Shown: piece after piece, positions 11,501-13,028 of the stretch
Layout of the letters: every line of letters starts with the position of its first letter
Numbering within the stretch: position 1 is the stretch's first letter
Source of the DNA: Baffinella frigidus
Taxonomy: Eukaryota; Cryptophyceae; Cryptomonadales; Baffinellaceae
DNA length: 13,028 nucleotides
Assembly: GCA_026770585.1 (NCBI GenBank)
Contig: MU646312.1
Location: 1,051,228-1,064,255, forward strand
Reading direction: 5' to 3'
The notes under the pieces: model-generated
Seen by the model: only the letters and a program-made list of their open reading frames with translations
What the model was told of the DNA's origin: nothing
The model's database searches: none
Program-made: the position numbers and the translations under genes

Positions 11501-11580
11501 CCGAAAGGAAGCATGGCCTTTCTACAGAACAAGTACCGGTGTCCGCCTATGTTGGGAGCTCGAAGAACCTCAAGGACCTA
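11501..11580 (+). repeat. Short variant of the ~155-bp repeat, distant copy
   Basis: CCGAAAGGAAGCATGGCC, CAGAACAAGTACCGGTGTCC, TATGTTGGGAGCTCGAAG and a CCTCAAGGACCTA tail match 7401-7475 and 7923-7965. It lies ~3.5 kb from the main cluster. Confidence 0.75.
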
Positions 11581-11834
11581 GGGCAGCACCCCGCGACACA
11601 CACGCCCGACCCACGTTGATACATACTATTTACTGATTGCAGAACACAGGCCGCGGCACGCGCCGTGGCTCCTACTGCTGAGCCGCAGAGGAGGCGCATG
11701 GTCGTGAGCCCGCCATCTCGCTCGCTCTCGCTCTCGCCCTAGCGAACGCCCGACAGACGCCTCCTCCGCCGCAGTCACTTGGCTACTTCTCTCGCTCTCG
11801 CCCTAGCGAACGCCCGACATCCGCAGAAACGGTT
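11581..11834. other. Possible intron or 3' flank of the minus-strand gene, with a 29-bp direct repeat
   Basis: CTCGCTCTCGCCCTAGCGAA followed by CGCCCGACA occurs at 11727-11755 and again at about 11791-11819. On the minus strand a frame starting at 11699 (MRLLCGSAVGATARAAAC) stays open for about 50 codons and could be a downstream exon, but no splice acceptor can be settled. Confidence 0.4.
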
Positions 11835-12281
11835 TCACCACGTGTTCGAACGCACCGGCCTGGGTCCTGGGGACTTGGAGCGCATGGCGTTGGCGAGCCA
11901 GGACGAGCTTGCGGTGCTTCTCCACTGGGAAGTGACGGCGGAGAAGACTCTGGTGGCCTTGTTGGATCGGCGTGGCCCCTGGGTAGGCAGCTCAGCCTCC
12001 AGGCTCGTTCGGCGAACGGCGATGGCCTGCGGCGGGAGCTCCGCCGGAAGGTTGATTGGTTGGCGCGGCTCCACAGTGCTCCGAGACGGCGCAGGTTCGA
12101 ACGGGGCCGAGCAGGAATGTGCGTGGGCCTCGGGCTCGACAGCTTGCTTCTGCGAACGGTGGGCGCGAACCGCCGCGATGGCTGCAGCCATCACGTCTTC
12201 GTCCAGCACCGAGGCCCACTTGTTGGTCGTGGCGTTGTTGGAGATGAGGGCAGGCCCGCCGTGGATTTCAGACGAGACCAT
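11835..12281 (-). CDS. Hypothetical protein, Ala/Pro/Ser-rich, probable first exon
   Basis: 148 codons from ATG at 12281 (context GCAATGG, suitable for eukaryotic initiation). The start is preferred over the open upstream frame because the sequence beyond it is AT-richer and not coding-like, and 12282-12340 reads like a 5' leader. Residues 1-50 (NNATTNKWASVLDEDVMAA, then AIAAVRAHRSQKQ) look helical. Residues ~50-110 are Pro/Ala/Glu-rich and probably disordered. The end is Ser/Arg-rich. Third positions are mostly G or C. GTGCGT at 11855-11850 (after codon CCG) is a good splice-donor candidate, so the last seven codons and stop may be intronic. No known domain is recognised. A plus-strand frame overlaps it, but the minus frame has the better composition and start context. 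Confidence 0.45.
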   Translation of the reverse strand: MVSSEIHGGPALISNNATTNKWASVLDEDVMAAAIAAVRAHRSQKQAVEPEAHAHSCSAPFEPAPSRSTVEPRQPINLPAELPPQAIAVRRTSLEAELPTQGPRRSNKATRVFSAVTSQWRSTASSSWLANAMRSKSPGPRPVRSNTW

Positions 12282-12474
12282 TGCGGGAGGCGTGTGCTGT
12301 GGTCGCTGTCGTGAGTGTGTAAGTGGGCGAAGATAACAGAGATGCAAAATAACCCCTTTGGATTTTTTAGGAAACGAGAACGGTTCGGTTCGGTCGTTTC
12401 CGAGAGCGAATCCGAGAATCGGCCACTTTTGGAGAAAACTCGCGTCATTGTGGCGGCAAAAGTCAATTGCAATG
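12282..12474 (-). promoter_or_regulatory. Likely 5' leader and proximal promoter of the 12281 gene
   Basis: The minus-strand sequence just before the ATG is C/A-rich with few G (CACTTACACACTCACGACAG), typical of a leader. Further up are TTTTGCATC and an inverted GATTCTCGGATTCGCTCTCG-type patch. No TATA box can be named. Assignment rests on the coding call. Confidence 0.35.
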
Positions 12475-12487
12475 TTCCAGAATGTTC
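12475..12487. promoter_or_regulatory. Heat-shock-element-like site (TTCnnGAAnnTTC)
   Basis: TTCCAGAATGTTC has three alternating units with exact 2-base spacing, the consensus bound by heat-shock factor trimers in eukaryotes. It lies 193 bp upstream of the ATG at 12281, a normal promoter distance. Chance occurrence is possible over 13 kb. Confidence 0.4.
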
Positions 12488-13006
12488 TCTGACTGGCCAA
12501 AAATCCGAAGTGAACGTCCGTCTATTGTGAATGAACGTCTCTTCGAAACGGCTTTCCGGTCAGCTAAACTTCACGCGAAACGACCAACGTTTGCCCACGT
12601 TTGACTAGTTTGAGACGACGCCCGTTGCAGGACTTTCTTGATGGCCCAACGAGCGCAAGAGCAGAGACGTTGACACTCCTCTTGTCCTGAACCCCTCGGG
12701 TCCTCGGGCTGATGAGAACTTCCTACGAAGCTTCGTAGGATCCTTGGGGGGTTCTGGGCTGCCAGAGCCCTCACGTCTCGTCCCACCTGTCCACCTGGCG
12801 TACAGCGGTCGTGTTTAACAATTTAGTAAACCTTGTTTTCCCCCATCCTAGTGCCCGCACAGCCCATGCACCTCTCGGTGTCTCCTGGTGATAGCGGGCG
12901 TGACGTTTCCCTTCTACATACACCCCTGGGGGTTTTCCCTCTCGAGCCCCCTGGTGAAGCTTGCCGCTGTCGTGTTTTCGTGTTCGTGTCAACAAAGAGG
13001 TCTTCT
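12488..13006. other. Non-coding right flank
   Basis: Mostly unique. It contains the 20-bp perfect palindrome TCCTACGAAGCTTCGTAGGA (12721-12740), next to CTTGGGGGGTTC, which recalls the GTAGGAACCCCCC motif of the dispersed repeats. Two minus-strand frames of 71 and 74 codons lack recognisable features. Confidence 0.4.
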
Positions 13007-13028
13007 CCCCCCCCCCCCCCCCCCCCCC
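13007..13028 (+). repeat. Poly-C run at the right edge
   Basis: 22 C to the last base. True length is unknown because the window ends here. Confidence 0.85.

Noticed and set aside
11779-12336. 185-codon plus-strand frame
   Set aside because: It is antisense to the 12281-11835 frame. Its Trp/Cys-rich composition and weaker start context look like a shadow in GC-rich DNA. The minus frame has better codon and leader character, though transcript data would decide.
12571-12995. Minus-strand frames of 71 and 74 codons
   Set aside because: No domain, no convincing start context and no codon bias. They overlap each other in different frames.

Overview
The window looks like gene-poor nuclear DNA of a eukaryote, probably an alga or another lineage with TTTAGGG-type telomeres. 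The evidence is a degenerate TTTAGGG/TTAGGGG-like array near the left end, satellite arrays, very dense short inverted-repeat (foldback/MITE-like) elements, only two short coding-like exons (both on the minus strand) and no operon-like gene packing. The species cannot be fixed from the sequence. Both ends are poly-C runs, so the window is probably cut at homopolymers.

Layout, left to right. 1-242: one copy of a dispersed repeat (its inverted partner is at 4397-4523). 243-752: degenerate telomere-like array, interstitial. 753-1970: a ~271-bp GC-rich tandem unit whose later copies are interrupted by two foldback elements. 2035-3410: a ~145-bp satellite family with GTTAG/CTAAC strand switches, inner 10-bp and 25-bp arrays, and a small minus-strand coding-like relic. 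3440-5130: a chain of foldback elements, several with visible target-site duplications. 5390-6043: a minus-strand coding segment (Ala/Gln/Gly-rich, then helical) whose 3' end is taken over by a foldback insertion. 6370-7965: four ~155-bp repeat copies plus shorter variants (one more at 11501). 7965-11185: at least nine copies of a TA-flanked element family with CAGGGGTACCTCG ends, some nested in or interrupted by other elements. 11835-12281: a second minus-strand coding segment with a possible splice donor and a perfect three-unit heat-shock-type motif upstream.

The main story is the mobile fraction. I can separate about a dozen terminal-repeat classes. Three insertions show 4-bp duplications with shared TNATCCGGG ends, one family shows TA duplications, and single elements show AACCTT, CACC, AATTT and a 10-bp duplication. 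Nesting gives relative ages. Different terminal-repeat classes carry the same internal palindromic core (CCTACNGTAGGG) or the same AT-rich core, which points to modular exchange between ends and cores. No transposase gene is visible, so all elements appear non-autonomous. The two coding segments are not obviously related to each other or to the elements.
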